From positions 1,538,796 through 1,602,795 of the forward strand of contig CH002714.1 of NCBI GenBank assembly GCA_000149265.1: a DNA stretch of 64,000 bases, in the 5' to 3' direction. Below are positions 53,343-64,000 of this stretch, one piece after another. Made by a program: the position numbers and the translations under genes. This DNA is from Ciona savignyi (Eukaryota; Chordata; Ascidiacea; Phlebobranchia; Cionidae). Position 1 is the stretch's first letter, and each line of letters starts with the position of its first letter. The notes beneath the pieces are model-generated. The model made no database searches. It had not been told where the DNA came from and saw nothing but the letters and a program-made list of their open reading frames with translations.

Positions 53343-54042
53343 TTCTACAATATTTTGAGCTGATACCCCTTCGTACGCTGGGAACTTTTTCCTACCAAGC
53401 ACCTGAAAAATGCTCAGTCAAAAGATTTAGTGCACAAAGCTTTTCTCCACTATTACAAAACCGCTCAGCTAAAGAAGAAACGCTAACGCAAAGTATGGCA
53501 CATGCTGCTTCCAACCGTATCAACATTTACACAATCAAAACCAGCAGATTGATCAACCGGTTGCGTTCTAGTGATCAGTCAAGAATAACCAACACACTTA
53601 GCGACTATCAACCTCCAGTAAATTACTTCTAAAACAAAATCAACAGGAACGGGTCGATCGTATTTAAACACTGCAATAGTTTTGGTAACCTGATGCTGAG
53701 CAACTAGATGATCTTAAGAAGGCGTTCAACAAAATAAGGCTGTCACTCAAAATCGTACCAAAAAAGTATTAGATTTTTTCACAATTTACAAGTGAAGCTT
53801 GAACCTGCACCATCAAAACAAAACCCTTTGAATTTTTATAACACTTGAATTTTGTTTCTACAATATTTTGAGCTGGTACCCCTTCGTACATCGGAAACTT
53901 TTTCCCCAGAAAACACTTAGGCCTAGATGATGCAAAAATTAAAAGTTTTATTTCACGTAGCACTGTTCCACTAAAATTCTATGCTAAACGAGAACACTGG
54001 TTCGCAGCCTAGCACATACTGCCTTCAATCAAATAAACATTT
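53343..54042. repeat. Pair of related segments 513 bp apart
   Basis: TTCTACAATATTTTGAGCTG followed by TACCCCTTCGTAC and AACTTTTTCC occurs at 53343 and again at 53856, and similarity continues weakly (GCACATGCTGCTTCCAA versus GCACATACTGCCTTCAA). This is a diverged tandem duplication or two copies of a dispersed repeat. A SINE fragment (CACTGCAATAGTTTTGGTAACC) lies between them near 53670. Confidence 0.6.
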
Positions 54043-54210
54043 GGAAATTACCAACATTGTTACTTAGCAAAACATCCTTTTTTTAATACCGTGATTTAAA
54101 TACCATGCCTAAGAGAGGACCACATTTCCGGCCGCGCATAGATGACCTTTAATTGCTTACACGACATCCTAAGTTGCCCTTCGTATTTCCACTTACGATA
54201 CGATATTGAT

Positions 54211-54291
54211 ACGATATTCATGTTTATCCCCGTGAATGGGAAAACCTAGGGGGTTATCACACGGGCAATCGTCAGATCACCTCGCGCCCGA
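54211..54291 (-). mobile_element. SINE tail fragment, minus strand
   Basis: GATATTCATGTTTATCCCCGTGAATGGG and ACACGGGCAATCGTCAGATCACCTCGCGCCC are the reverse complement of the SINE 3' region; the rest is absent. Confidence 0.75.
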
Positions 54292-54831
54292 AGGTGATTA
54301 CGCAAAACATGAATACTATGTAGCTAATTTCAAAATTAAAAAAAAATTAAAGTTTACTTTGATATAACTCAAAAATAAAAGTTTATTAGATATCTATGTC
54401 CGTTTATTGTTTAGCACTATGACGTAAAGGGAATATTTTTTTCAGGTGATTCCCCAAGGTGGAAAAAGAAGTTCCTCTTTTGTTAGTTCCTTTTTACGTC
54501 GTTTGGTTCCTCTTTATGTATGACCTTGTTACCTGTTAACTGTGGAAACGCCCTCACAAATAGTTTCTTTATGAAATAAAAGCGTTATACTTAGTTGGCC
54601 AACTGCAGTTGCACATATTAAGAGATATAGGAAAGTGATCAATTGTTTAATTTATTTTAGTTTATTTTTAGCATAATAGTTGTTTTTTTACACAGTTTCA
54701 AACTATATCCTATTCACAGCACATATTGCTTTGATAATGCAATTGCAGCCAAGCCATACACTATTGTATTAAATTGATTGTTGATCTTTATTTTAAAATT
54801 ATATAGATACAGGATATTATATGATGATATA

Positions 54832-57800
54832 ATGGAAAGTGATATAGTGCAAATATATTCTCATCTTCTTCCGGTGTTTGAAGCAGCTCTGACTGATGAA
54901 GCTATCAGCCGGATAAGTAGGTCTCTTTGCATGAAGGGGTACGCTTCAACAGGTAAATATCATTTTTGATATTCTCCCTATATTACTTTTCATCAAGTTT
55001 ACCCTATGCTTGTCCATATATGTCTCATGTATATTATGTAGATAACATTTCTAGTAACCATATAAATAGTATTTATTTAATACATTATTCTAAAATTCTT
55101 TTATGGTTACAATGCTAAATTGAATACTTTATTTTAGAATTCAATGAGCTTTACAAAGCAAAGCAAGGAAAAAAACAAAAGATAACATGTCAGCAATTAT
55201 TCCACGAAATTTCAAGCAAAAAAGAATTGGGCGCCATTCTCCAAAAATTACTTTCAGAAACTGGTAAATAAATATCAAACTATGGGGTAATTCTACTACT
55301 TATACATTTATCAAAATATTTGATAAGGAACCTATAATAAGTATACGACTTAATTTTTACTGTTTACATTTATTGTTATAAACTGATGTGGGTTTGTTAT
55401 TAACTTATTTGTCAATTATTTAGTGACTTTTCTGTTTATAATATGGCTGATAACATGCTTGGATTTTTATAACTGATGAGGTCGGTTAAACAAATAAAAA
55501 CACTTTTCCATGTAACTGTTTATGAATTGGAATGGAAACATGCTTGCTAAAATCGAAATATTGCATATTGTAATTAATTTTGTTGCTTTATAGTAAGTGT
55601 AGTTTTTTTACAGAGTAAAATAATTTAGTAATTAAGTTGTTACCTTCACATGCATAAACAAACTTTATTTAATGCTTAAAATGCTGGTCTGTTTTATAAT
55701 AGTATACATCTAAATCAAGAAGTTTGTATAATGTTAGTAATTAAAAAGCATATAGTCGAATTTAAAGGAAACTTATTTGGATTTTACTCAGTTTTTTTCC
55801 GCATTGCAAAAATGCATGACTGGTCACCAGGTCATTAGCTCAGTCTGCCGCAACGTCCCATATAAATCTTTGAACTGGGAAGGTCATTTTACATCAAATT
55901 TTAAAGGAAGTAAAAAAAGTATTAAATGAAGCTAAGAATACATGAATTTAAATGGGCTATTTAAGTTTACCCCAAAAAGTCCATTATAATACACTTGCCA
56001 GCATGTACAAAACATCTGGTCACTCAAAACAAAATTGGATCAGAGAATTTCAATATGAACAGGAATGCAGGCATGCAACAACCAACTTGATAATTGTTTT
56101 GCTAAAATCCTCATAAACTTAACAACACGCAAACAGCAGGGAATTATTTTTATTTCTATTGTAAAAAATATGGTTCAATCGAGTTAGACTTTGAAGGGAT
56201 GTTAGCCTTGATTCAGAAAAAAGGTTGTTAAAAAAAAGAGTTTGGATTGGTAACTTGAAAACCCATAGGTTTCTGCTTGCAAAAAACAAACATTATACAC
56301 TTTGTATAAGTTATACAATGAGTGATTAAGTAAGTAACCATGGAACCAATTGTTTTTGCATGACGAAACATATAGCGTAAAGACAAAATATATAAAGAGG
56401 TTGTTAACACGTTGACACTTCTTATTTTTTGATGAAGTTTAATTCAAATTTAAGTTGAAGGGCTATAGGTTAACTGGTTTATTTATAAAACAATTTAACA
56501 GCTAACCCAAATCTTTTCAGTGTAAATAATCCACAATCTTCCTTATTCCTTCCCCCCAGGAGAAACTAAACTTGCTCAAATAGTCTTCCGTTGTTTCGAT
56601 CTGGAATCAAATGGAGCCATAATGTGGGTAGTCAGGATGTGGGAGGATCTATTGAACAGAAGGCCCGATTTTGAAAAGGCTGCATGGATATTTTCAACAA
56701 GCATGTATGATTATGAATTATTTTTATTTTTATATTTTTATATTTTTAATAAAAAAAAAAAAATTTTTAAACACACAGTTTTAATGTCATGATATCATTC
56801 ACATACTATGTGTTATCTTATTTACGTAATCTAGCCAGTTGGTTATACAAAAACACGAGGAACCAACCAATAAACAAAAAACTGGCATAGTCGAACAGTC
56901 AGCTGTGTCCTTGGCAGCAAGTCTGTTTATTTTATAGTTATATTACAAGGCCCAGTTGTAAAATCTAATAATTTAACACTACATATTGTTTTGGTATATT
57001 AACCTTAGTATTTATTACCAAATAAGATTTGCAGCTTTTTTATTTTCAATAAATTATATTTGTAGAGATTACAGCAGTGACAGATGGCTGTTGGATTTCG
57101 CTTATCATTTCGCTTGTGCTGAATCGGATTCTAAAACGGTTTCAGATGAATTGGATTTTTTACAAAAGTTAACTGAACGTACATCATCTGATGTCTCATA
57201 CCTGAGTTCTGTTTCAGATTTATCGGTAAATTATTTGATTTTAAGTTATATGTTTGTATGGAACTGATTGTGGGTAGCACAGGTTGCCATATCCCAGGAT
57301 TAGATAGTGTATCAAAAAACAATACACTTACATTCATTAATTCACCACAAACCATAGTTTCACGTCATGGTCTATGGGTTAAATATTTCTTTCTGCTTCA
57401 ATGTAAACATTGTTTCATTATGCTGGTAAATAAATTCACTATTTTTTTTAAAGTAGGTCAGTGCCTTATTTTTATATGAATGCATGCTGTTATAATTTAT
57501 ATTTTCATAGTATTCAGCATCCGGTGACGGTGAAATGCCAGGTGCAAGCATTCTACACAAACCACCAGCTCACTATGTATCAACTGTGGGAAAAGAAAAA
57601 CTTTTTCTTCTGAATTCAATGCTGAATGATTGTTTGATGCTCGCTGAAAAAAAAACAATGTGCAAAAGGCTTAAAAGCAAGGGATACATTGATGAAAGTT
57701 AGTTTAATTGTACCAAGACCAGTAAGCTAGTTTAACATTGCATTTCTACCAGGTTTATACAGAAAGAGCAAATCGGCTTCCGGGTTTGATATGGCAAAAC

Positions 57801-60800
57801 TTGTGGCCAGGGTTGCACAGTGCGGAAAACCTAATTGGCGAGATAACTTTTTAAAAGCTCTGAGCAAATGTGGTAAAAAAATTTAGTTTTTTATTGCAAT
57901 TTGTTTATATATAAATATAGTCAAATTAGCTTGTACTTAAAGATAACAAATGTTTAACAATACTTTGTATTTATACATAATTGTATTAAGTGTCATGTTA
58001 AACAACTTACCCTTTGTACATTTGCCTTTTTTATTATTTGTGACTTATGTATTACTACAAAGCATACTTGACCAAAATACAACAAGCTATATAGGACAAG
58101 GTCAGGATTCTATCTTTTATCATTATGTCAGGAGCATCTTGTGCAGCCCAACTTCACAAGGTTGTGTCTATCTGTCTTTCCAATGAATGGAATTCTGAAA
58201 GTGTCTCATGGATGATAGACAATTGGGAAGAACTTAGAAAACATGAGATGGATGTCATACAGAAAGCTGAATATCATATTGCACACATGACAAAGGAACT
58301 TATGTATGTTTTTGCTTCTTTAATATTTACTATTTTTCCTTTTTGATCTTTACATTTTTTTGCAGTGGAAAATCTAAAATTGATTGGCTTCTGTATATTA
58401 TACATGAAGCAAGTGATTCAGACAAATTTCAAGTGTTTATAGAGGATGTAAAGAACAAATGTCATTCAGATTCCTCATCACATTCATCTCTTCAAGTAAA
58501 TATTTTTACTGCATTTTAAATAGGAAAAATTTACTGTAATAATGAAGTTAACAAGGACAGCTAGCATGTTGCAGACAAGCAACTTTTATCTAAAGCTAGC
58601 GTTACTAAGAGCTAAATATATTAAAAAAGCATTCTTAAACCTAATGTTAACAGGAATCAAGTTCTGAAGAAGCAACGGATTCTGATAATTCTGAAAACGC
58701 AGTTGAGGTTTACAAACAGGTATAAATTGATTTTTCCTTTTCTTTATTTTTAACTTTTTACATTTTTAGCAAGTGGAACAGTTAGTAGTGCCTGAAGACA
58801 TCTTGGACAAGGTATATTTTTAACATCACTGCATTTTTGTTTTTACAATTTCTGTATCTAAATTATTTTTAAAATTTATGCTTTAGACTAAAGGTGCAAG
58901 AAACACTGAACCAACGGATATTAAACCTAAACCACTTGAAGATACCCAGGTAATGTGAAAACTATGAATAATATCAGCAATCTTTTATCAAGCATCATTA
59001 GGTACATATTAAGTCTAAAATACTGTCAAATAAATTCAATTTTACGTGATTTTTTGCTGAAAAACAATTTAAGACACAAATACTAAAACATTATTTTGAT
59101 CTAAAAGTCAGTTAAGCGTTTCCCCTTTAAATCAAGGTTTATCTAAGGGTTTGGAATCTTTTAACTTACAAATTTCTGTTTGTATAACATAGATTATAAA
59201 AATCACCTAAAATAAATTTTACTTTCTGACATGCCAATGTGAGAAATAAGAAACCTAAAATTTTGTTTTAATAAGGTTTTTGTTTATGTTAATATATTGA
59301 AATATTCTGACTGAGGTAAGTTGATGTGCATTGTACATTTAAATCTAGGCACACAACTACTACAATAGTTCTACAATTCATAACATGAAATTCATTTTTT
59401 TATGTAAAGGATAAGGCAAATGAAATAATTAAGAGCTTATTACACACGAAAGGGAGTAGAATAGCTGTTAATTCCAAACTTCTGCTTTTGAATCCAGAAT
59501 TCAGAATTTCATTTTAAAAAATAACTTTTTCACAATAACAACATACCCGCCCGCAAAAATCCTTATATAAATAATATAGAAACAATTTGGTACTGAAAGA
59601 CCTGTTATTGTTTTATCATAAGCCGCTATGCACTGTTTAATTAATAGTTCTGTCATTAAACTTGTTGCAGTTTATAACCATGATCAGTGAAAATTTAAAG
59701 ATAATATTTTAATACGAAATTTTTAGTCTTTGTAATATCAAATTAATAAAATATGTTGCAAATTGACTAACTGTTTGTACTGTGTTGCAAACTAAATTAA
59801 TTTATGCACTAGGACATGGAAGTAGACGAAGCCACAGAGCTTGGTACAAATGCTTTCGACACGGTAATGTTGTCTTTGGTATTTGACAAATTTGTATTCT
59901 AGAATATTTATTAGACATTTGGTAATTTAAATTGTTTGTTTCACATGCCAAGTTTAAATTGTCTATTCATCTTTGTTGCTATGCTCAATATAAAATAAAA
60001 TCATGAAATATTTGTTAAACGTTATCTCAGTATTTAGGAATTCAATCATTAAATTTTAAAATACCGATTTGGTCAACCATTTGTGTTACCCCAAAGTACA
60101 GTACAGAACACTGTGACCAATCTATTTACACCTCTCACAGAGTCCAGACGAAACTGATGGCATTGCTCTTGATACAAATGCAAAGCATGGAGTACCTGGT
60201 GCGTAGTAACAATACAGAACAACAATGTCACACAGTGCCACATACTTTTTCACATACAATGTACAATCTGTATTCTAGCTTTCTTTAATTACACTTGACT
60301 GCACTTTCATATTGCTCCATATATTCAAAATATTGTAAGTTTTCCAGAATTTGAATTAAATAATTTTTATGTATACAACAACAGTTATTAATAAAGAATT
60401 TTTAAAGAGTTTACGACTGCTTCATTAATAGTAGCAATCATCTTATTACCAAGTTTTTAAATAGATACTCAAGCAACTTCTATAATGGAAGAAACAAATG
60501 ATTCCCCATCCATCCCAGAGTTGGTCAGTGTATATTTTACCACTTGCTTTTTTGTTATTACATTTTAACTCCTTATTTTAATTTTGTTTTGTTTGGATAT
60601 GTAAGCATTGTGTGCGATTAACACATTGTAAGTTGTAAAATACCTGTCTAAACAAAGAACGTTAAATATCTAAAACATTCCATTTATTACTTTAAAAGCA
60701 AGATTATACAAAGGTTTAAAACTGCACATTTAATGTCATGCGACATTCCTTATTGGATTAGTTTAAACTTACTTATGTTATTTATGCACTAGGAAACGGA

Positions 60801-63668
60801 AGTAGATGAATCAACAAAGCTTGCCACAAATGCTTTGGTCGCGGTAATGTTGTTTTTAATATTAGACAAGTTAATCCTGTAAATTCTTGTCTTTTTCTAA
60901 GGCTTAATATCAAATGTAACATTGCCATATCTGTTAAACATTAGCTCAATGTTTAATCTTCAATCATTAATTTTATGCATTCTTTCCAAAGCAATGCTAA
61001 GTTTAATACTGAACACTAGGACAAAACTATTTGTGACCAAACTGTTTTACAGAGCCAAAAAGAAACTGATGACAACTCGAGTGTGAATCATGGAATAACT
61101 GGTGGGTGGTAACCTGCAACAATACATAATAACAGTGATATATATTGTCACTTACTGCAAATACACTGTACAATGAGAAAATAAAACAGAAGTGCTCCAC
61201 TGTGCAACTCGCTACAATTATTATATACATATATAAATAAACATAGTTTCTTAAAAATAGCATAGTAGAAATGTATATTGTAACCAAATTTATGGTTCAA
61301 CTTTTATAAATTAAAAATTTAGTATTTATTTTCTTGTGAGTATTTAGAACTGCTGCATCCCTATTGAAAAATGCATTCTTTTTATATATTCCTATATTAC
61401 TTGCTGTTACTGTTTTACACAATTAAATTTTTTTTTATAAATTAGGTTTTCAACAAGATTCAATTCCAGCTATTGTTGAAACAAAGGAAACCCATGAGTC
61501 TCCAACCGCATTAGAATTGGTCAGTGTATATATTTTAAAACACTATGATATTGGTATTTTCCGTTTTTATTTTTGTTCTTTTAGCAAAATTTAGGAAATT
61601 TTAGTTATGATAGTCTAGCTTTTCACCAGTATAAATTTTGATAAATAGCCCAAACAGAACACCCAACAGTCGACCACAAATCTCAGTTTGGCAGTTGACT
61701 ATGGTTAAGAACGGAGTCGTCCAATTAGGGTAATATCTTTGAAAATATTAACCACCTTGAAATAAACATGGATAACAAGGTTGGTTGGGTAACTCAGACA
61801 CCAATTCATTTTTCCTTTAAAAAACAAACTATATGCAAAATGTCTAAATAGCAATGTGGCAAGGCACCCCACATGTATAAACAGCATGAAGTCAAGACTT
61901 GTCTTAATGAATAGTGAATTGGAAAATAATGAATAATGCTTTGGTATTGTTTTTCCCTCCTTTATTGGGAATCTTTAGCAGATGAAAGACTGAATTTTTT
62001 AGTTCATTTTACACCAATTTAAACCCGTTAATAAACAGTTTTAGTTCTAGTGCCTAAAAAAGTTAGATTCTAGTAAAAAAACCTTACTAATACATTATAT
62101 ATGGTATATAACTTAAAATTTACAAGCAATATGTTCGTTCTCTCATGTTTTGCTTGGTTTTATTTTACAAGAGTCTTTAAATATACATCAATTGTGTTTT
62201 TATGATATCTTAAGTAAATTTAAGTTGGCTTTAACATTAACAATATATTTTATATGTTATATCACTTGTTAGTTGTCCCATTTTCTGCTGGCTTTTATCT
62301 GGGGAGCATAAGTTTTATAGTTACTGCTTTTAAATATTTTCATGTTATGTTCAAGGGTATAAAAAATAGAGCAGTTTTGGAATCCAACCGGACATATAAG
62401 AATCTGGTCATAATAGCGATTGTTATCTGGTCTTAATAAAGAATGTTACGCAAGCAAGACAAATTTGCATTGTCCTAACAATAAAAATGATAATGGTTTA
62501 CATGCGAAAAGATATTACGTTATATTTTTTATATACTCCATTGTCCGGACTTTTATTACTTTTTTACTATTCTATATCCAACACAGTTTTTTAAATGTTG
62601 TTTATACAAGCTAGATGCTAGATGTTGTTTATACAAACTAGATGCAAATGCACATGGGACAAATATAACTAAGATATATTCTTACCACATTAAAAAAAAT
62701 ATAAAAATGGTTGAAATTATTTAACACCATCCTATTTCGTAAAGGGGAAAATGACATACACGGTCATAGTTCCATGACACTGTGACTATTGTTCCTAATC
62801 GACATATAAACCCTTTATGTTCCGCTGTTATTACCAATATGGTTGCATAATGCTGCTGCTTTTGTTCGCAAGCAAAAAGGTTGCACTGATTTATGGCAGA
62901 TATAAGTGCTGCCAACTAAACAATTAAGTAAGATTAATTTTGGGGATTCTTATCATTGGATGCTGGTATTTTATTTCTACCATGTGCTGTGTTACTTGTG
63001 GGTCAAAGTTAAAATGTAAAGTGTTTTTTTTGTATGATTCTGAAAAATGTTGGTTTTCCTTTTAGTTATGCCCGTTGTTTTGTTGTGGCATGTAAGCAAT
63101 TTCTGTAATTTAAAAGTTGTAAAATTTCTTAAGTTGTAAAATACCTGTCTGAACAAAGACTGATGTCAAAAACATTCCATTTATTACTTCAAAAGCAAGA
63201 TTATAAAAAGGTTATAAATTGTTTATTTATTGTCATCAAACATTCCTTATTTGATTTATTTAAACTTACTTGTGTAATTTATTCACTAGGAAATGGAAGT
63301 AGACGCATCAACAGAGCTTGCCACAAATGCTTTAGTCACGGTAATTTTATCTTTGGTATTAGACAAATACAATTTTTTTAATTTTTGTTAAATTTTTCAT
63401 AGACACACTGTAAATCATAGTATGTCCAACACACTAAGTTAATCCTGTAAATTCTTGTTATTTTGTAAGGGTTAATACAAAATGTAACATTGCCATATCG
63501 GTTAAACATTAGCTCAATGTTTAATCTTCAATCATTAATTTTATGCATTCTTTCCAAAGCAATGCTAAGTTTAATACTGAACACTAGAACGATACTATTT
63601 GTACCCAACTGTTTTACAGAGCCAAAAAGAAACTGATGACAACTCGAGTGTGAATCATGGAATAACTG
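54832..63668 (+). CDS. Large multi-death-fold protein, RIG-I/MDA5-CARD-like N-terminus, 5' part of the gene
   Basis: Exons: 54832-54952, 55138-55263, 56560-56704, 57066-57225, 57511-57697, 57753-57872, 58132-58303, 58366-58495, 58654-58719, 58770-58811, 58887-58949, 59813-59863, 60141-60198, 60465-60523, 60793-60843, 61053-61101, 61446-61519, 63290-63340, 63620-63668; 591 residues so far, with more beyond the window. Residues 1-387 are four helical modules: LLPVFEAAL...LSETG, a second with RMWEDLL and WLLDFAYHFACAESD, a third with KRLKSKGYID and CGKPNWRDNFLKALSKCG, and a fourth with DNWEELRKHE and DWLLYIIHEASDSDKF. Module 3 resembles the second CARD of MDA5 (KLV...NW...L..AL). Residues 388 onward are a Glu/Asp/Thr-rich linker of repeated short exons. 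By analogy a helicase could follow, making it a RIG-I-like sensor; a CARD adaptor is equally possible. The ATG at 54832 is the likely start, though the frame is open a little further upstream. Confidence 0.72.
59813..63668 (+). repeat. Three-exon cassette repeated in the death-fold gene
   Basis: Exons of 51, 49-58 and 59-74 bases recur in order. Cassette 1 is 59813/60141/60465, cassette 2 is 60793/61053/61446, and cassette 3 is 63290/63620 with its third exon outside the window. First exons encode MEVDEATELGTNAF, ETEVDESTKLATNAL and MEVDASTELATNAL types; second exons encode DETDGIALD or KETDDNSSVNHG types. Each cassette starts and ends in phase 0, so copies can be gained or lost without a frameshift. 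Confidence 0.85.
60630..61430. repeat. Segmental duplicate, copy 1 of 2 (partner about 63130-63997)
   Basis: Introns as well as exons are nearly identical to the partner, e.g. AAGTTGTAAAATACCTGTCT, CAAGATTATA, CAATGCTAAGTTTAATACTG and ACAATTATTATA. The second-exon sequence of cassette 2 is base-for-base the same as in cassette 3. Preservation of intron sequence shows the duplication is recent or has been homogenised by gene conversion. Matching minus-strand frames in the two copies are by-products. Confidence 0.85.
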
Positions 63669-64000
63669 GTGGGTAGTAACCTGCAACAATACATAATAAC
63701 AGTGATATATATTGTCACTTACTGCAAATACACTGTACAATGAGAAAATAAAACAGAAGTGCTCCACTATGCAACTCACTACAATTATTATAAACATATA
63801 TAAATAAACATAATTTCTTAAAAATAGCATAGTAGAAATGTATTATGTAGCCAAATTTATGGTTTAACTTTTATAAATTAAAAATTTAGTATTTATTTTC
63901 TTGTGAGTGTTTAGGACTGGTGCATCCCTATTGAAAAATGCATTATTTTTATATATTCCTATATTACTTGCTGTTACTGTTTTACACAATTAAACTTTCA

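Noticed and set aside
55825-55885. tRNA-like run GGTCATTAGCTCAGTCTGCCG
   Set aside because: Resembles an A box, but no cloverleaf or good B box follows; at most a decayed tRNA-like repeat in an intron.
61027-61287. Minus-strand frame repeated almost identically at 63528-63830
   Set aside because: Both lie over introns and a small exon of the plus-strand gene. The identity reflects the segmental duplication, not a conserved protein.

Overview
The window reads as chordate DNA from an ascidian of the Ciona type. It is AT-rich, its genes are split by short GT-AG introns (many of 50-400 bases), its protein families are animal ones (STAT, TGS1, EPHX, TTLL, death-fold proteins), and it carries several copies of a tRNA-headed SINE ending in a CATGAATATCCTATCC-type tail. 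Genus-level naming is an inference; no bacterial, viral or CRISPR locus was seen. All gene models were assembled by eye by joining exons whose reading phases agree, and no transcript evidence was available.

Layout. Bases 1-6420 are almost gene-free, with a possible last exon of an upstream gene (489-520), a SINE fragment and a candidate non-coding exon (3553-3657). A complete STAT5/6-type STAT gene lies on + (6490-16244, 19 coding exon positions). One position in the DNA-binding domain is occupied by two alternative exons 28 bases apart. Convergent to it on - is an EPHX4-like membrane epoxide hydrolase (16698-19820). The 3' end of a death-domain gene follows on + (23040-24352), then a repeat cluster with a nested hAT element and a 100-base assembly gap (25119-27004). 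TGS1, the snRNA cap trimethylguanosine synthase, is complete on + (27799-34104). A gene desert of about 9.8 kb (34208-43975) holds SINEs and a 336-bp satellite array. Next come a divergent TTL-like (tubulin-ligase family) gene on + (43976 to about 46109), a WSC/PAN-like type I membrane protein on - (47834-50729), a repeat-bearing spacer with a foldback element (52851-53146), and the 5' part of a large death-fold gene on + (from 54832 past the window end).

The most striking signal is the STAT exon pair. Exon 12A (12636-12728) carries the VIVHGNQ loop typical of STAT5/6, while exon 12B (12757-12855) carries VIVNVSQ, with the Asn of STAT1/3. From established work on STAT-DNA complexes, this is the residue position (His415 in STAT6, Asn460 in STAT1) that touches DNA and affects preference for site spacing. 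The two exons have the same phase and cannot both be used in frame, because the gap between them is too short to be an intron and reading through it hits a stop. One gene could therefore make two STATs with different DNA preference by splicing.

A second notable locus is the death-fold gene. Its first eight exons are two exon quartets with the same phase pattern (1-1-2-0), so a CARD-like pair has been duplicated into four modules. It continues into an acidic linker built from a repeated three-exon cassette, the latest copy apparently recent. Two of the window's genes (this one and the 23 kb death-domain gene), plus STAT, belong to families used in immune and cell-death signalling; that is context only, not evidence of a cluster.
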